Of a stretch of DNA of 64,000 bases, positions 7,582 to 17,241 are shown piece after piece. The position numbers and the translations under genes are program-made. The DNA comes from Enterococcus rivorum. Its GTDB lineage: Bacteria > Bacillota > Bacilli > Lactobacillales > Enterococcaceae. The notes under the pieces were generated by a model, which did no database searches, had not been told where the DNA came from, and was given only the letters and a program-made list of their open reading frames with translations. Within the stretch, counting starts at the first letter, position 1. Each line of letters begins with the position of its first letter. The stretch covers positions 1 through 64,000 of the forward strand of contig NZ_MIEK01000081.1 of NCBI RefSeq assembly GCF_001742285.1, written 5' to 3'.

Positions 7582-9963
7582 TCATTCTATTCCAAAGAAC
7601 CTCTTAGCAATCGCAACGCTTTCTAGTGCATCTTTCGCATAATAGTCCGCACCAACAAACTCACGGTATTCTTCATTTAATACTGCTCCACCTACCATAA
7701 ATGATGTCGATAACCCTGCATCTCTTACTGCTTGAATCGTCGCTTTCATATTCTGAACAGTTGTGGTCATTAAAGCACTTAAGCCCACTAATTTAATATC
7801 GCCTTCACGAATTCTTTCAACAACTGTTTCAATCGGAACGTCTTTGCCTAAATCGATAACGTCAAAACCATAATTTTCCAACACCATCTTGACAATATTT
7901 TTACCGATATCATGAATATCGCCTTCAACAGTGGCTAATAAAATTTTTCCATAAGACTGACTTTCTTGTCCATGCGCTTCAAAATAGGCTTTTAATACCT
8001 CTTGCGAACGCTGCACTGCTTCCGCAGATTGAATAAGTTGTGGTAAAAAGAGTTCCCCTCGCTCAAATCTGCCACCCACTTCATCCAATGCTGGCATAAA
8101 AAATTCATTGACGATTTCTAATGGACTTTTCGTTTCAAGTAACTGTTTTGTCAAAATAGGCGCCTCTTCTTTTTGTCCTTTTAAAATTAATTCTTTTAAA
8201 TCTAAGGTTCCTGCGTCTTTTTTTATACTTTCCTGTTTTTTCTCTGTAGCAGTAATCGTCATTTCCTGACTTTTTTCTATATAATCGGTTGCCTCTCGAT
8301 CTTGGTTATTAATTACCTTAAGTGCGCGAACAGTATTCATCAATAATTCTGATAAAGGATTCACGATTGGCGTGGTTAAACCTGCCGCAACCGCAGAAGC
8401 CAAAAAGGTACTATTCATCAGCTCTCGATTGGGAAGGCCAAAAGAAACATTGCTTAATCCTGCAACAGTCAAGACACCTAATCGTTCTCGTAACAATCTA
8501 AGGGTCTCCAAAGTAACCTTAACTTGAGCTTGTTGCGCTGAAGCAGTTAGTACTAAAGGATCAATCATAATATCTTCTTTAGGAATCCCATATTCTGCTG
8601 CTGTTCTTACAATCTTTTCTGCAATCGCTAGTCTTGCTTCAGCCGTTTCAGGGATTCCCGTCTCATCTAAAGTCAATCCAAGTACCACACCACCATATTT
8701 TTTCACAATCGGAAAAATAGCTTTCATACTTTCTTCTTTCCCATTGACTGAATTAATCAATGGTTTACCATTATAGTAGCGAGCACCTGTTTCAATTGCA
8801 GTAACACTGGAGCTATCAATTTGTAGTGGCACTGTGACGATTCCTTGGATTTCTTGAACCGCTTGTTGCATCATTTTGCTCTCATCTATTTCTGGCAGAC
8901 CAACATTAACATCTAAAATATCAGCGCCAGCTTCTACCTGTTTCAACGCTTCTTTCAAAAGATAACTCAACTCATTGTTACGCAAAGCTTCTTTTAATCG
9001 TTTTTTCCCCGTTGGATTGATTCGTTCACCAATTAGATGCAAGCCATTATTCAAAATAACCGACTGGCTTCCCGAAGTAACTGCCGTCACGATTTCAGGA
9101 ACAGGATCAATTACTGGTAGACTATCAATAATTCCTCTTAATTCACGAATAAAATCGGGTGTTGTTCCACAACAACCTCCAACAATTCTAACGCCCTTTT
9201 CTACCATTTTCTTTGCAGCTTGACCGTATTCCGCTACTGATATTCGATAAACAGTCTGCCCATCTTCTATTTCAGGTAATCCAGCATTTGCTTGCACCAT
9301 AACTGGAATCTTGGCGTATTTTAGGATTGTCTCTATCACTGGCATCAGCTCAACAGGCCCCAAAGAGCAGTTAACACCTACAGCATCTATCCCTAAAGAT
9401 TGCAAGGTCAAAACAGCCGTTAGCGGATCTGTCCCTACAAACGTCCGCCCATCCTCTTGAAAAGTCATCGTACAAAAGATTGGCAAGCTCGTCGTTTCTT
9501 TGATTGCTAAAATGGCCGCTTTTGTTTCTAGCAAATCTGACATCGTCTCCAAAATGACCACATCAGCTCCCGCTTGCTCTGCTACAATTGCTTGCTCTGC
9601 AAAAATGCTATAGGCGTCATCAAAGCTTAACGTTCCCATCGGCGCCATCAACTGTCCAATCGGCCCCATGTCATAGGCAACATACTTAGGGTTTGCCGCT
9701 TTCGCTAGATGAATCGCGGCAGTAATAATTGCTGATAATTCTTCCTCTTTTAACTTCACTCGATTTGCTTGAAACGTATTTGCCGTAATCACATCAGCCC
9801 CAGCGTTTACATATGCTTGATGAATCTCCGTTACAATTTCAGGATGACTTAAATTAAAATATTCCGGTTCCAAGCCAATAGGCAAACCCTTTTTTTGCAG
9901 CATCGTGCCCATTGCACCATCCAAAAGTAGACGTTGCTCTTTTAATGTTTCTAAAATCCCCAT
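7582..9963 (-). CDS. metH: B12-dependent methionine synthase lacking the reactivation domain (MetH)
   Basis: Transfers a methyl group from methyltetrahydrofolate to homocysteine by way of methylcobalamin. The 793-residue protein has a homocysteine-binding barrel (zinc cysteines in VNCSLGP and GGCCGTTPDF), a pterin-binding barrel from about residue 320 (LIGERINPTGKKR), the cobalamin cap and the B12-binding Rossmann domain with DIHDIG, whose histidine near residue 684 ligates cobalt. The C-terminal SAM-dependent reactivation domain of the long E. coli-type enzyme is absent; the next gene upstream supplies it. The ATG at 9963 follows GGAGG by five bases; a farther ATG adds four residues. It is the last gene of a metF-led operon. 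Confidence 0.92.
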   Translation of the reverse strand: MGILETLKEQRLLLDGAMGTMLQKKGLPIGLEPEYFNLSHPEIVTEIHQAYVNAGADVITANTFQANRVKLKEEELSAIITAAIHLAKAANPKYVAYDMGPIGQLMAPMGTLSFDDAYSIFAEQAIVAEQAGADVVILETMSDLLETKAAILAIKETTSLPIFCTMTFQEDGRTFVGTDPLTAVLTLQSLGIDAVGVNCSLGPVELMPVIETILKYAKIPVMVQANAGLPEIEDGQTVYRISVAEYGQAAKKMVEKGVRIVGGCCGTTPDFIRELRGIIDSLPVIDPVPEIVTAVTSGSQSVILNNGLHLIGERINPTGKKRLKEALRNNELSYLLKEALKQVEAGADILDVNVGLPEIDESKMMQQAVQEIQGIVTVPLQIDSSSVTAIETGARYYNGKPLINSVNGKEESMKAIFPIVKKYGGVVLGLTLDETGIPETAEARLAIAEKIVRTAAEYGIPKEDIMIDPLVLTASAQQAQVKVTLETLRLLRERLGVLTVAGLSNVSFGLPNRELMNSTFLASAVAAGLTTPIVNPLSELLMNTVRALKVINNQDREATDYIEKSQEMTITATEKKQESIKKDAGTLDLKELILKGQKEEAPILTKQLLETKSPLEIVNEFFMPALDEVGGRFERGELFLPQLIQSAEAVQRSQEVLKAYFEAHGQESQSYGKILLATVEGDIHDIGKNIVKMVLENYGFDVIDLGKDVPIETVVERIREGDIKLVGLSALMTTTVQNMKATIQAVRDAGLSTSFMVGGAVLNEEYREFVGADYYAKDALESVAIAKRFFGIE

Positions 9964-9993
9964 ACTAACCTCCATATCAGTTTATTCACTCTT

Positions 9994-10665
9994 TTATCTA
10001 CGATAGTTACAGGTTTGATTCATCCAACAATCTGTACAATTCAGTTTTTTCCTTCTGGGACGAGCTAACTTGGGGTCATCAAATAATCCAATAATTGCCG
10101 TAACCGATTTTCTAGGAATCATCAACAGGCTTTCTGATAAGTTAAGTCCAATTCTTCGATTCGCTTCTAAGGTCGCTAAAAATTTCGGTTGAATATCTAA
10201 TGCTAAATCTCCATAACCAGGACTGAAACGCCGATTCAAAACCAATCTTTCCTCAGCAATAGACTCTTCGATTTCACACTCTGCTAAATCACATATTTTT
10301 TCAATATATTCTGTACAACAGGCGTCTAAAATTAAGCTCTTGCTCATAGCAGTAAGTGAATACTGACGAATTTTCCGCTCAATCTCAATCCCTAAAGTAC
10401 TAGCTAAAAGAGCGACCTTTTTTGCATGTTTTAAATGATTGTAAATAGATTTCCCTTCAAATAATAGACCTGTTCCCAAAACCTCAATTGTACGATTCTC
10501 TTCATTAGATTGACACTCAAAAATACGAAAAGTATAACGGGGATTCGAAATTTTTTGGACCTCTATCATTAACTCTTGAATTTCCTGATCGACAGTCTCC
10601 GTTAGCTCTTGATTCCGTCGATAGCCCAAATAACGTAAGATTTCTTTTTTATCTAACTCTATCAT
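9994..10665 (-). CDS. Stand-alone MetH reactivation-domain protein
   Basis: A 223-residue protein related to the SAM-binding activation domain of methionine synthase. It carries the signature RRFSPGYGDLALDIQPKF around residue 150, resembling the RxSPGY motif that binds SAM, and a C-terminal cysteine group (CTDCWMNQTC). It would reductively remethylate oxidised cob(II)alamin on the shortened MetH encoded next. It sits between metF and metH, with two bases to metF and 30 to metH. Split forms of this kind are known in Thermotoga and several Firmicutes. Family call is from the motif and the context. Confidence 0.82.
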   Translation of the reverse strand: MIELDKKEILRYLGYRRNQELTETVDQEIQELMIEVQKISNPRYTFRIFECQSNEENRTIEVLGTGLLFEGKSIYNHLKHAKKVALLASTLGIEIERKIRQYSLTAMSKSLILDACCTEYIEKICDLAECEIEESIAEERLVLNRRFSPGYGDLALDIQPKFLATLEANRRIGLNLSESLLMIPRKSVTAIIGLFDDPKLARPRRKKLNCTDCWMNQTCNYRR

Positions 10666-10667
10666 CC

Positions 10668-11528
10668 TTACGACCCTCTTAATAGTGACATTGCTTCTTT
10701 CGCAACAACTGGGCGATTCATCGCATAGACATGAATACCATCAACGCCATGGTTCATTAAATCATCTATTTGTTTCAACGCATATTCTAACCCAGCTTTT
10801 CGCAAATCTTCAATCGAATGTTCATATTTATGAATGATTTTTATTAACTCTGATGGTAAGGAAGTCCCACACATGAAAATCATTTTTTCCACTTGTCCTC
10901 TACTTAATATCGGCATGATTCCCGCTGAAATCGGGGCAAATACTTGGCCGTTTCGAGCATCCTCCACTAAACGATAAAACGTATCATTATCAAAAAATAA
11001 CTGAGAAACGAAAAAATCAGCCCCAGCATCCACTTTAGCTTTTAAATGATCAATATTTTCTCTACTAGTAAGCTCATCAATATGTCCCTCTGGATAACAA
11101 GCCGCTCCAACTGAAAAATCATTCGTTTCTTTAATTGAAGTAATCAAATCTTTGGCATAAACAAAATCGTTAGGACAATTCTTAGGGTCTAGAGGAATAT
11201 CTCCTCTAAGAGCTAAAATATTTTCAACCCCTTCTCCTTTGATTTGTGCCAAGAGTTGACTAATTTCTTCTTTCGTATTCGCAACACAGGATAAATGGTG
11301 TAAAGGCTCAATTCCGTATTTATTTTTAATCATTGAAGCAAGCTCTAACGTCTTATTGTCTGTTTTAGAACCAGCAGCACCGTAGGTAATACTAATAAAA
11401 TCAGGTTGAACTTCTTTCATTTCTTCTAAAGCTTGATAAATCGTTTCAATCGCTGCTTCTTTTTTTGGAGGAAAAAACTCAAGAGAAACAACAGGCTTCT
11501 TTTGTGAATAATAGTTTTCAATTTTCAT
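10668..11528 (-). CDS. metF: 5,10-methylenetetrahydrofolate reductase MetF
   Basis: FAD-dependent reduction of methylene-THF to methyl-THF, the methyl donor for the MetH encoded downstream. The 286-residue barrel has the family motifs VVSLEFFPPKKE (catalytic glutamate at about 17), SITYGAAGSKT, the FAD-contacting LALRGD segment and FFVSQLFFD. It is first in the metF / reactivase / metH operon, with its own promoter just upstream. No riboswitch or T-box fits, because the leader is only about 30 nt. Confidence 0.95.
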   Translation of the reverse strand: MKIENYYSQKKPVVSLEFFPPKKEAAIETIYQALEEMKEVQPDFISITYGAAGSKTDNKTLELASMIKNKYGIEPLHHLSCVANTKEEISQLLAQIKGEGVENILALRGDIPLDPKNCPNDFVYAKDLITSIKETNDFSVGAACYPEGHIDELTSRENIDHLKAKVDAGADFFVSQLFFDNDTFYRLVEDARNGQVFAPISAGIMPILSRGQVEKMIFMCGTSLPSELIKIIHKYEHSIEDLRKAGLEYALKQIDDLMNHGVDGIHVYAMNRPVVAKEAMSLLRGS

Positions 11529-11561
11529 AAAAACACCCTTCCAGATAGATTCTTATTTATG

Positions 11562-11589
11562 AGAATAGCATAAAAGTGAACGTTTTCAA
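11562..11589 (-). promoter_or_regulatory. Promoter of the metF operon
   Basis: On the minus strand TTGAAA (11584-11589) and TATTCT (11562-11567) are 16 bp apart, placing the start about 30 nt before metF. Confidence 0.55.
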
Positions 11590-11594
11590 ATCCT

Positions 11595-11614
11595 TTCCTC
11601 ATTTATAAGAGGAA
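11595..11614. promoter_or_regulatory. Inverted repeat upstream of the metF -35 box
   Basis: A perfect 6-bp dyad TTCCTC / GAGGAA with an 8-bp spacer lies six bases upstream of the metF -35. It is placed like an activator site. The binding protein is unknown. Confidence 0.35.
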
Positions 11615-11687
11615 TATATTACTAAAAAAGCTGTCTTTTCAGAAATTTCCGATAATCTATTTTTTATTTTCTATACCAAAAATTCTC

Positions 11688-11716
11688 TTGCAAAAAAACC
11701 TGTTCTGTGATAAATT
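11688..11716 (+). promoter_or_regulatory. rpmB promoter
   Basis: TTGCAA and TAAATT are separated by 17 bp, about 58 nt before rpmB. Confidence 0.6.
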
Positions 11717-11774
11717 AATTTAGTATGAGCTGAAAACTATCGCTCCAAGATCAAAGCAAAGGAGGAAACTTAAA

Positions 11775-11963
11775 ATGGCAAAAGTATGTTACTTTACTGG
11801 TCGTAAGACTAGCAGCGGCAATAACCGCTCACATGCAATGAACGCTACTAAACGTACTGTTAAACCTAACTTACAAAAAGTTCGTGTATTAATAGACGGT
11901 AAACCTAAAAAAGTTTGGGTGTCAACTCGTGCTTTGAAATCTGGTAAAATTGAGCGTGTTTAA
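11775..11963 (+). CDS. rpmB: 50S ribosomal protein L28
   Basis: A 62-residue basic protein starting [20 protein letters not shown] and ending LKSGKIERV, the full L28 pattern. It has a strong AAAGGAGG site. It is divergent from the metF operon, and in related genomes from asp23. The CxxxG start without a second zinc knuckle suggests a zinc-independent form. Confidence 0.97.
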   Translation: MAKVCYFTGRKTSSGNNRSHAMNATKRTVKPNLQKVRVLIDGKPKKVWVSTRALKSGKIERV

Positions 11964-12001
11964 TAGAAATAAATAATAAAGTTGATAAACCAAATTCAAT
12001 A

Positions 12002-12038
12002 AAAAAGAACGAGAATGATTCCTTTTCGTTCTTTTTTT
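12002..12038 (+). terminator. rpmB terminator
   Basis: A stem AAAGAACGA / TCGTTCTTT with a 12-nt loop runs into a T tract, 40 nt after the rpmB stop. Confidence 0.85.
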
Positions 12039-12338
12039 ATTGCATTTATTAATTGACTATAGAGTCATATCGTCTTCTCCGTTTGATAGTTATTAATGAA
12101 CGAATCATACAAGAGAACGGTATGTTTTTTTGACCAAAACTGAAAACTCGTCTAAAACAACAGTGTTGAGCTTTAAAAATAAGAATAAGTTACTTTTTCT
12201 CACCATATATCCAGATTTAGAGAGTGAAACAAAGCCAATCATTAGTTTTTTCTGACCACCACATTCCATTCTTTATTTAATAGATATTATTTGTTTTTTT
12301 TAAATATCAAACTATCATCTACTAAACACATGAATGAT
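12039..12338. other. Intergenic stretch, no recognisable gene
   Basis: About 300 AT-rich bases between the rpmB terminator and the XRE gene, with stops in every frame. It marks the left edge of the accessory block that separates rpmB from thiN. Confidence 0.5.
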
Positions 12339-12674
12339 CTAGCTAGAAATTTTTAAAAAATATAGCAAAAAAAAGATAAATATAATAAAAATAACTAAAT
12401 TGATTGTCTCAATAGTAGCTAGATACAAAAAAAGAAATTTCACTTTATCTATTGAAGAGTGTTTTTTAGTTTGTTTATCGCTAAACCATGAAATAATTTC
12501 TTCATAAGACGTATTAAATATCATGCTCAATTTCGTAATACTATTAATGTCAGGTTCACTTTGACCATTCTCCCATTTGGAAATAGTTTGTCTAGATACA
12601 TTTAATTCGTCTGCTAACTCTTGCTGTGTTAGACTTTTTTTTTTTCTATATTCTTTTAATCTATTATTTTCCAT
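12339..12674 (-). CDS. XRE-family regulator with one membrane helix
   Basis: A 111-residue protein. Residues 4-60 form a standard Xre/Cro helix-turn-helix (LTQQELADELNVSRQTISKWENG). A charged linker is followed by a single hydrophobic helix at about 84-107. Membrane-tethered Xre proteins of this size are common in lactic acid bacteria and usually control neighbouring membrane or bacteriocin-type genes. The gene upstream on the same strand, across 200 bp and a terminator, encodes an unknown protein that could be a target. Confidence 0.8.
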   Translation of the reverse strand: MENNRLKEYRKKKSLTQQELADELNVSRQTISKWENGQSEPDINSITKLSMIFNTSYEEIISWFSDKQTKKHSSIDKVKFLFLYLATIETINLVIFIIFIFFLLYFLKISS

Positions 12675-12765
12675 GCTCGTTATATTTCTCCTTTTATATT
12701 CATCTTCCTGTATGATAAACTAAAACGAACTAAAAAGTAAGTAGTCTATAGAAGGAAGGAAAATC

Positions 12766-12815
12766 AAAAAAACCATAAAACATCGGTTAAATAATCGATA
12801 GTTTTACGGCATTTT
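12766..12815 (-). terminator. Terminator of the 12874-13329 gene
   Basis: On the minus strand CCGTAAAAC-ATCG pairs with CGAT-GTTTTATGG (one bulge, one G-U pair) and is followed by TTTTTTT. Confidence 0.7.
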
Positions 12816-12873
12816 TGTCATTTTTTTAGTCTATAACTCACGTAACCAATCGTGTGATAATAATTATATAGCT

Positions 12874-13329
12874 TTATAAATAGTTAACTTTTTGTAATAA
12901 TGATAAGTATTTCAAGAAACGCTGATTCTTACTCAATGCATCAATTGTTGAAAATCCTCTAATTAAAATTAATTGATTTGTTATTCCCATACAATCGTTT
13001 AAAACATCAAATTCCAGAGTATTTTTCTCTACCAATATATTCTCTCCATATCCATATACTTGGTTATCTAGCATATATGCTTGAATTTTTAAAGCATATT
13101 GATTTTCTATATCCCATATTTCTTTTCCTAAAGTCTTTTTCCCATCATCGTTCATTTGACTTTTAACCATCCAATCTTCCCGAAAACAATGGGAATCTTT
13201 TGAGGCTAGAATGGAATTTAGCAAAAAGAGCGCATCATTCCACAAATAACTATTTGTAGAAATATCTACCTTTTTGAAAGATAAAATATCTGTTAAATAC
13301 AAATCCATCTTTGCAAATGTCATATCCAC
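12874..13329 (-). CDS. Hypothetical protein, 151 residues
   Basis: A soluble, mostly acidic protein without signal peptide or membrane helix; it begins MDMTFAKMDLYLTDILSF. I recognise no domain. The ATG lies after GAAAGGGGGG. It is monocistronic: a terminator lies before the XRE gene downstream, and 300 bp separate it from the acylase-family gene upstream. The low number of paralogue-like features and the position in an accessory block suggest a strain- or species-variable gene. Confidence 0.6.
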   Translation of the reverse strand: MDMTFAKMDLYLTDILSFKKVDISTNSYLWNDALFLLNSILASKDSHCFREDWMVKSQMNDDGKKTLGKEIWDIENQYALKIQAYMLDNQVYGYGENILVEKNTLEFDVLNDCMGITNQLILIRGFSTIDALSKNQRFLKYLSLLQKVNYL

Positions 13330-13636
13330 CTTCTCCCCCCTTTCTAAACTTTATTCAGACTCTTTTTGCTTGATATCAGCTTAATAAAAGAAAGGATTAG
13401 TGGCCTAAATCACTGCTACTTTTTTTAGTAATTTTCTAAAAAAACAAGCAATGATTCAGAACTATAGTCAACAATAACGAGCTAATCATACTTAAAATAG
13501 ACTTAAATCCGTCCGTTCTTTTGCCTCCAATATCCATTAAATGATCTACCTAAAAATAACTTATTAAACTCAAAATTCAAAGAATTTTTTTAAGTAGAAG
13601 ATAACAGATTTTATCTAGCTTAAACATATATTTTTG
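13330..13636. other. Intergenic stretch, no recognisable gene
   Basis: About 300 AT-rich bases. I see only short T tracts and no clear stem that would end the choloylglycine-hydrolase transcript. Confidence 0.4.
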
Positions 13637-14644
13637 TTAAATTTCATGAAAGTAGTTTTCATTTTTAACTTTTGTATGTCCTTTTTGATTATTAAAAAAT
13701 CTGCTAGCTTCTTCTAATGAAACTTTCGTAAATGTTTGATTCGCTGTAGAGAGAACTTCTAAACATCTATTTTCAAGATCATATCCAATCCAGTAAGCGG
13801 TATAATCACTACTATCAGAAGTGTTTTTTTCAATTCCCTTAGGTATGATGACCGAATTAAAAACAGTATACAATGATCTCAAGGCATCTTTATCTGCTGT
13901 TGGTTGCATCATATTACTTAATAAAGCAATTTTTATAAATCTTGAAGGAGAGGTATAGTCTCCTGGTAACCCCAGCAAACCAGAACCACTCTCAATTCCT
14001 TTTACTTCTAAATTATTTATATTTAGTTGTTGAATCGTATAGTCTGACATATTTACATAATTCCTGAGATTTGTTAAATGCCATTCGTATTTAGGACTAT
14101 TCGTCATAATACCATTGGTGTGAGTATAAATCGTGAATTGCCCATCATGGTCTGGTTCTAGCACAATTGAGTAGCCTTCTTTATCCGTAAAGGTAAGGTG
14201 CACAGGTAATTGTTTCCCTTCAGTAGCAACCATCTTATTGGATGTCCCTTTATCAATACAAGCAAATTGCGATACCAGCCCAACAATTTCGTCTACCGAT
14301 TTACATTGACTTAAAATGTAGACAACGAGCTCATCTAAGACTACTTCCTGGAGCTCTTTCTTTGTCAACTCTTGCGACGAAGTAGCAGTTGCTTCTTCAA
14401 AATAGAAACACCCCCCAGCTAAACCTTCTGAATTTATTCCGTCTGTCAAAAGATACGTATCTTGAATCCCCATCCCAACAACCTCATATTTACTAACTAA
14501 TGGACCTGATAGCATGTCCATCTGTAAATGCTTTGGGAAGTATATAATTTCGCCACCGCATTCAAAAAAATTTTGAGCAAAATCCATAGTACGAGCCCAG
14601 TAATAATGTCCTTCTATTGACTTGATTTTTGCTGATGTACACAT
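13637..14644 (-). CDS. Choloylglycine hydrolase family protein (bile salt hydrolase / penicillin V acylase type)
   Basis: An Ntn-hydrolase of 335 residues that cleaves linear amides. After removal of Met1 the catalytic Cys2 is N-terminal (MCTSAKIKS), and the other active-site residues are in place: Arg18 and Asp21 (ARTMDF), Asn71 (GINSEGLAGG), Asn182 (TNSPKYEWHL) and Arg235 (SPSRF). The ARTMDF form is closer to penicillin V acylases than to classical bile salt hydrolases, so the substrate may be a bile salt, an acyl homoserine lactone or another amide. No signal peptide, so cytoplasmic. Good AAGGAGG site. Substrate cannot be settled from sequence. Confidence 0.88.
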   Translation of the reverse strand: MCTSAKIKSIEGHYYWARTMDFAQNFFECGGEIIYFPKHLQMDMLSGPLVSKYEVVGMGIQDTYLLTDGINSEGLAGGCFYFEEATATSSQELTKKELQEVVLDELVVYILSQCKSVDEIVGLVSQFACIDKGTSNKMVATEGKQLPVHLTFTDKEGYSIVLEPDHDGQFTIYTHTNGIMTNSPKYEWHLTNLRNYVNMSDYTIQQLNINNLEVKGIESGSGLLGLPGDYTSPSRFIKIALLSNMMQPTADKDALRSLYTVFNSVIIPKGIEKNTSDSSDYTAYWIGYDLENRCLEVLSTANQTFTKVSLEEASRFFNNQKGHTKVKNENYFHEI

Positions 14645-14726
14645 AAGTACTCCTCCTTAAAATTTTAGCTATGATACGTCTAAACTTCCGAAAAAATCTA
14701 AATCCAATTACTTAAAAATTTGTTTA

Positions 14727-15245
14727 TTAAAATGCAACAATAATCGCCAAAATGCCATTAATTAGAAAATAACATCCTACCAAAAAAGTCACTGTTGCAA
14801 TCAATAAAATCGGATGGAATAATAAAATCCCTCCAACAATAATACTCAAAATATTTACAATCAGACTAAACCAGTAGTAGCCGTTGCTAATCATTTTAGC
14901 AAAATCTAAGGTGAATAAATTTGCCACAGAACCTACAATAAACCAAATCGCAAAGATAATCGGTAACGCCACCATTCCGGCTGAAAAATTCCATAGGAAA
15001 AAGATTCCTATAAGAATGTCAACAACTCCCATGAAAATAGAAAAATTGGCTTTTGCTCCATACTCTTTTTTTTCTTTATAGTTGACTGTAATTTCAACAA
15101 CTCCAGCAATAATTGCTGTAACTGCAAATACAATCGTCAGTGCTAGTAAGCTCTCTGCTGGATTTCTAAAAACAAGCAAAGAAACTAATAGATATAAAAT
15201 CCCAATTAGTAAATAGCCCCAATGATTTTTTCTTTCTCTTTCCAT
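14727..15245 (-). CDS. HdeD-like DUF308 membrane protein
   Basis: A 172-residue protein made of six closely spaced hydrophobic helices in the DUF308 pattern, with repeated gaxxlixGi-type segments (GVVDILIGIFFLW, NILSIIVGGILLF). E. coli HdeD is linked to acid resistance; the role in Gram-positives is unknown. It lies 80 bp upstream of the acylase-family gene on the same strand and may share its transcript. Bile and acid exposure would fit the pair, but that is inference. Confidence 0.8.
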   Translation of the reverse strand: MERERKNHWGYLLIGILYLLVSLLVFRNPAESLLALTIVFAVTAIIAGVVEITVNYKEKKEYGAKANFSIFMGVVDILIGIFFLWNFSAGMVALPIIFAIWFIVGSVANLFTLDFAKMISNGYYWFSLIVNILSIIVGGILLFHPILLIATVTFLVGCYFLINGILAIIVAF

Positions 15246-16089
15246 CTTTTTCCCTTCCTTACATAGATATTTGAATGTTTATCTACAAAAATGAATGACT
15301 TTTCTATTATCTGAAGTTTTATATAAAAAGATATCTTCTCCTCTCTCTTTATTTTTTAGAAAGTTACTCCTTCCTTCATATTTTTTGTAATCTAATATTA
15401 CATTTCCATATTGACCTCACACAAAAGGATAGTCACGCAATACTAGTTAACATCATGTAACTATTTGTTAACAGCTTATATATTTGACCCGTCAAGATGG
15501 TAAATGACGTTGATTCCATATCTTAGATGTATTTGAATAGAAGTAGTTCATTCATTTTAATTTCCATATTTCCATGAAGTAAAATACTTGATTTCAGCAT
15601 AAATTCTAAAATTTCCCAGCGTAACCAAATAGACTTCCATCTACGTCTTTAAAATCATCTGGTTTTTCTCTATTTTAGTGACTACTCTTCTTAAACTCTT
15701 CAAAACAGCTACTTATCGCGTTTTCAGTATAAATGTTAACCAAAAGAAACATGAATGTTCCTTTATATTGCGTGATTTTTCTCTTCGTAACTGCCTATAC
15801 TGGAGATACCTTATCAATTTAAGAATTAAAATTTAACTATGGAACAAGCAAAACAAAACTATTTTGATGGTACAAAATAAAATAGCATCACGCAGTTGTC
15901 ATTGAGGAGGATCGCTTTAAAAACACAACTTGAAAAAAATTTATCTCGATTCGATTAAAGTGTTTCTTCCCCAGATAGTTAAAAGCGAGAACTCTTCTAT
16001 TTCACTGCTTAATATATATATATCCTTGCAAAGAAAGGAGACTAGAAAGAATTGATTTTGGAACATAATCTATTTAGGAGGGATGCTAC
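15246..16089. other. Long intergenic stretch, possibly decayed DNA
   Basis: About 840 bases with stops in all frames. On the minus strand near 15600-15700 a short run reads DDFKDVDGSLFG, faintly like the end of a glyoxalase-fold protein, but it is interrupted by stops on both sides. A dyad GTTAAC...GTTAAC lies near 15446-15472. Nothing else recognised. Confidence 0.35.
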
Positions 16090-17241
16090 ATGGAAAAAGC
16101 AGAAAAAATAACGATTTTAAAAGATTTAATCGCAATTCCAACTGTGAATGGGCAAGAGGAAAAAATTGCAGACTATATCCAAAAACTATTTACTAAATAT
16201 AATATTTCTTCAGAAAAAGTACTCTTTTCTGAGAATCGAGCAAATTTAGTTGCTGAAATTGGAAATGGTAATGGGAAAGTGCTTGGGTTATCGGGACATA
16301 TGGATGTTGTAGATCCAGGAAATCTAGAAGAGTGGAATTACCCACCATTTGACCCTACAATTGAAGACGACAAATTATACGGACGGGGTTCTACGGATAT
16401 GAAAAGTGGTCTGGCAGCGATGGTGATTGCCATGATTGAACTTATTGAAGAGAAAAGTACATTAAATGGAACTCTTAAACTTTTGGCTTCTGTTGGAGAA
16501 GAAATTGGTGAGTTAGGTGCTGAACAACTGACTAAAAAAGGGTATATCGATAATTTAGATGCCTTAATCGTTGGTGAACCTACAAACTTAGCTCTTGTCT
16601 ATACACACAAAGGTTCTATTGATTATACAATTACTTCCCATGGAAAAGCAGCACATAGCTCAATGCCAGAGTTAGGCATCAACGCTATCAATAACATGGT
16701 GGTCTGCATCAACGCTATCAACTCCAAAATGACTGAAATTAGCAAACTATATAGCGATCCTGAAACTGGGCAAGTAACCCATAATATTACCATCATAAAT
16801 GGTGGTGTCCAAGTCAATAGCATCCCAGATAAAACAGTTATTCAAGGAAATATCCGAACCATTCCAGCTTACGGAAATGAACGAGTTCGAAAAGATATCC
16901 AAACGATTGTTGATCAATTAAACCAACAAAAAAACTTTAAATTGAAACTAACCTTTGATTATGATAAATTGCCTGTCAAAAGCAATAAGAATTCATTTTT
17001 AGTTCAAATCATTCAAAAAGTTCATCACGAGAAGTACTCAGAAGATCTTCCTCTAGAAGGAATTGCTGCAACGACAGATGTTGCGGAGTATATAAAAGCA
17101 GATAAGCCTTTCGACTTTATTATTTTAGGCCCTGGCGAAGGCACCTTAGCTCATCAATTCAATGAATACGTAGAAATACAAAATTTTTTGGATGTTATTG
17201 ACATGTATAAAAAAATAGCACAAGAATATCTAAATAGTTAA
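16090..17241 (+). CDS. M20 family metallopeptidase/deacylase (ArgE/DapE type)
   Basis: A dizinc hydrolase of 383 residues that removes acyl or peptide groups from amino acids. Metal and catalytic signatures are intact: LSGHMDVVDPG (His, Asp), GRGSTDMKSG (bridging Asp), GEEIGELGAEQ (Glu pair), GEPTNL and the dimerisation domain at about 175-290; the last metal ligand is in AHQFNEY. It has a clear TAGGAGGG site. Of the possible substrates (N-acetylornithine, succinyl-DAP, N-acyl amino acids), none is favoured by context. An exporter pair and an AraC regulator follow downstream on the same strand, hinting at amino-acid or peptide metabolism. Confidence 0.88.
   Translation: MEKAEKITILKDLIAIPTVNGQEEKIADYIQKLFTKYNISSEKVLFSENRANLVAEIGNGNGKVLGLSGHMDVVDPGNLEEWNYPPFDPTIEDDKLYGRGSTDMKSGLAAMVIAMIELIEEKSTLNGTLKLLASVGEEIGELGAEQLTKKGYIDNLDALIVGEPTNLALVYTHKGSIDYTITSHGKAAHSSMPELGINAINNMVVCINAINSKMTEISKLYSDPETGQVTHNITIINGGVQVNSIPDKTVIQGNIRTIPAYGNERVRKDIQTIVDQLNQQKNFKLKLTFDYDKLPVKSNKNSFLVQIIQKVHHEKYSEDLPLEGIAATTDVAEYIKADKPFDFIILGPGEGTLAHQFNEYVEIQNFLDVIDMYKKIAQEYLNS

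Noticed and set aside
11529-11640. SAM riboswitch or T-box before metF
   Set aside because: The distance from the predicted transcription start to the metF ATG is only about 30 nt, and no conserved T-box or S-box core is visible.
15560-15830. Glyoxalase-like pseudogene on the minus strand
   Set aside because: Only a 12-residue stretch looks similar, and stops lie on both sides; too little to call.
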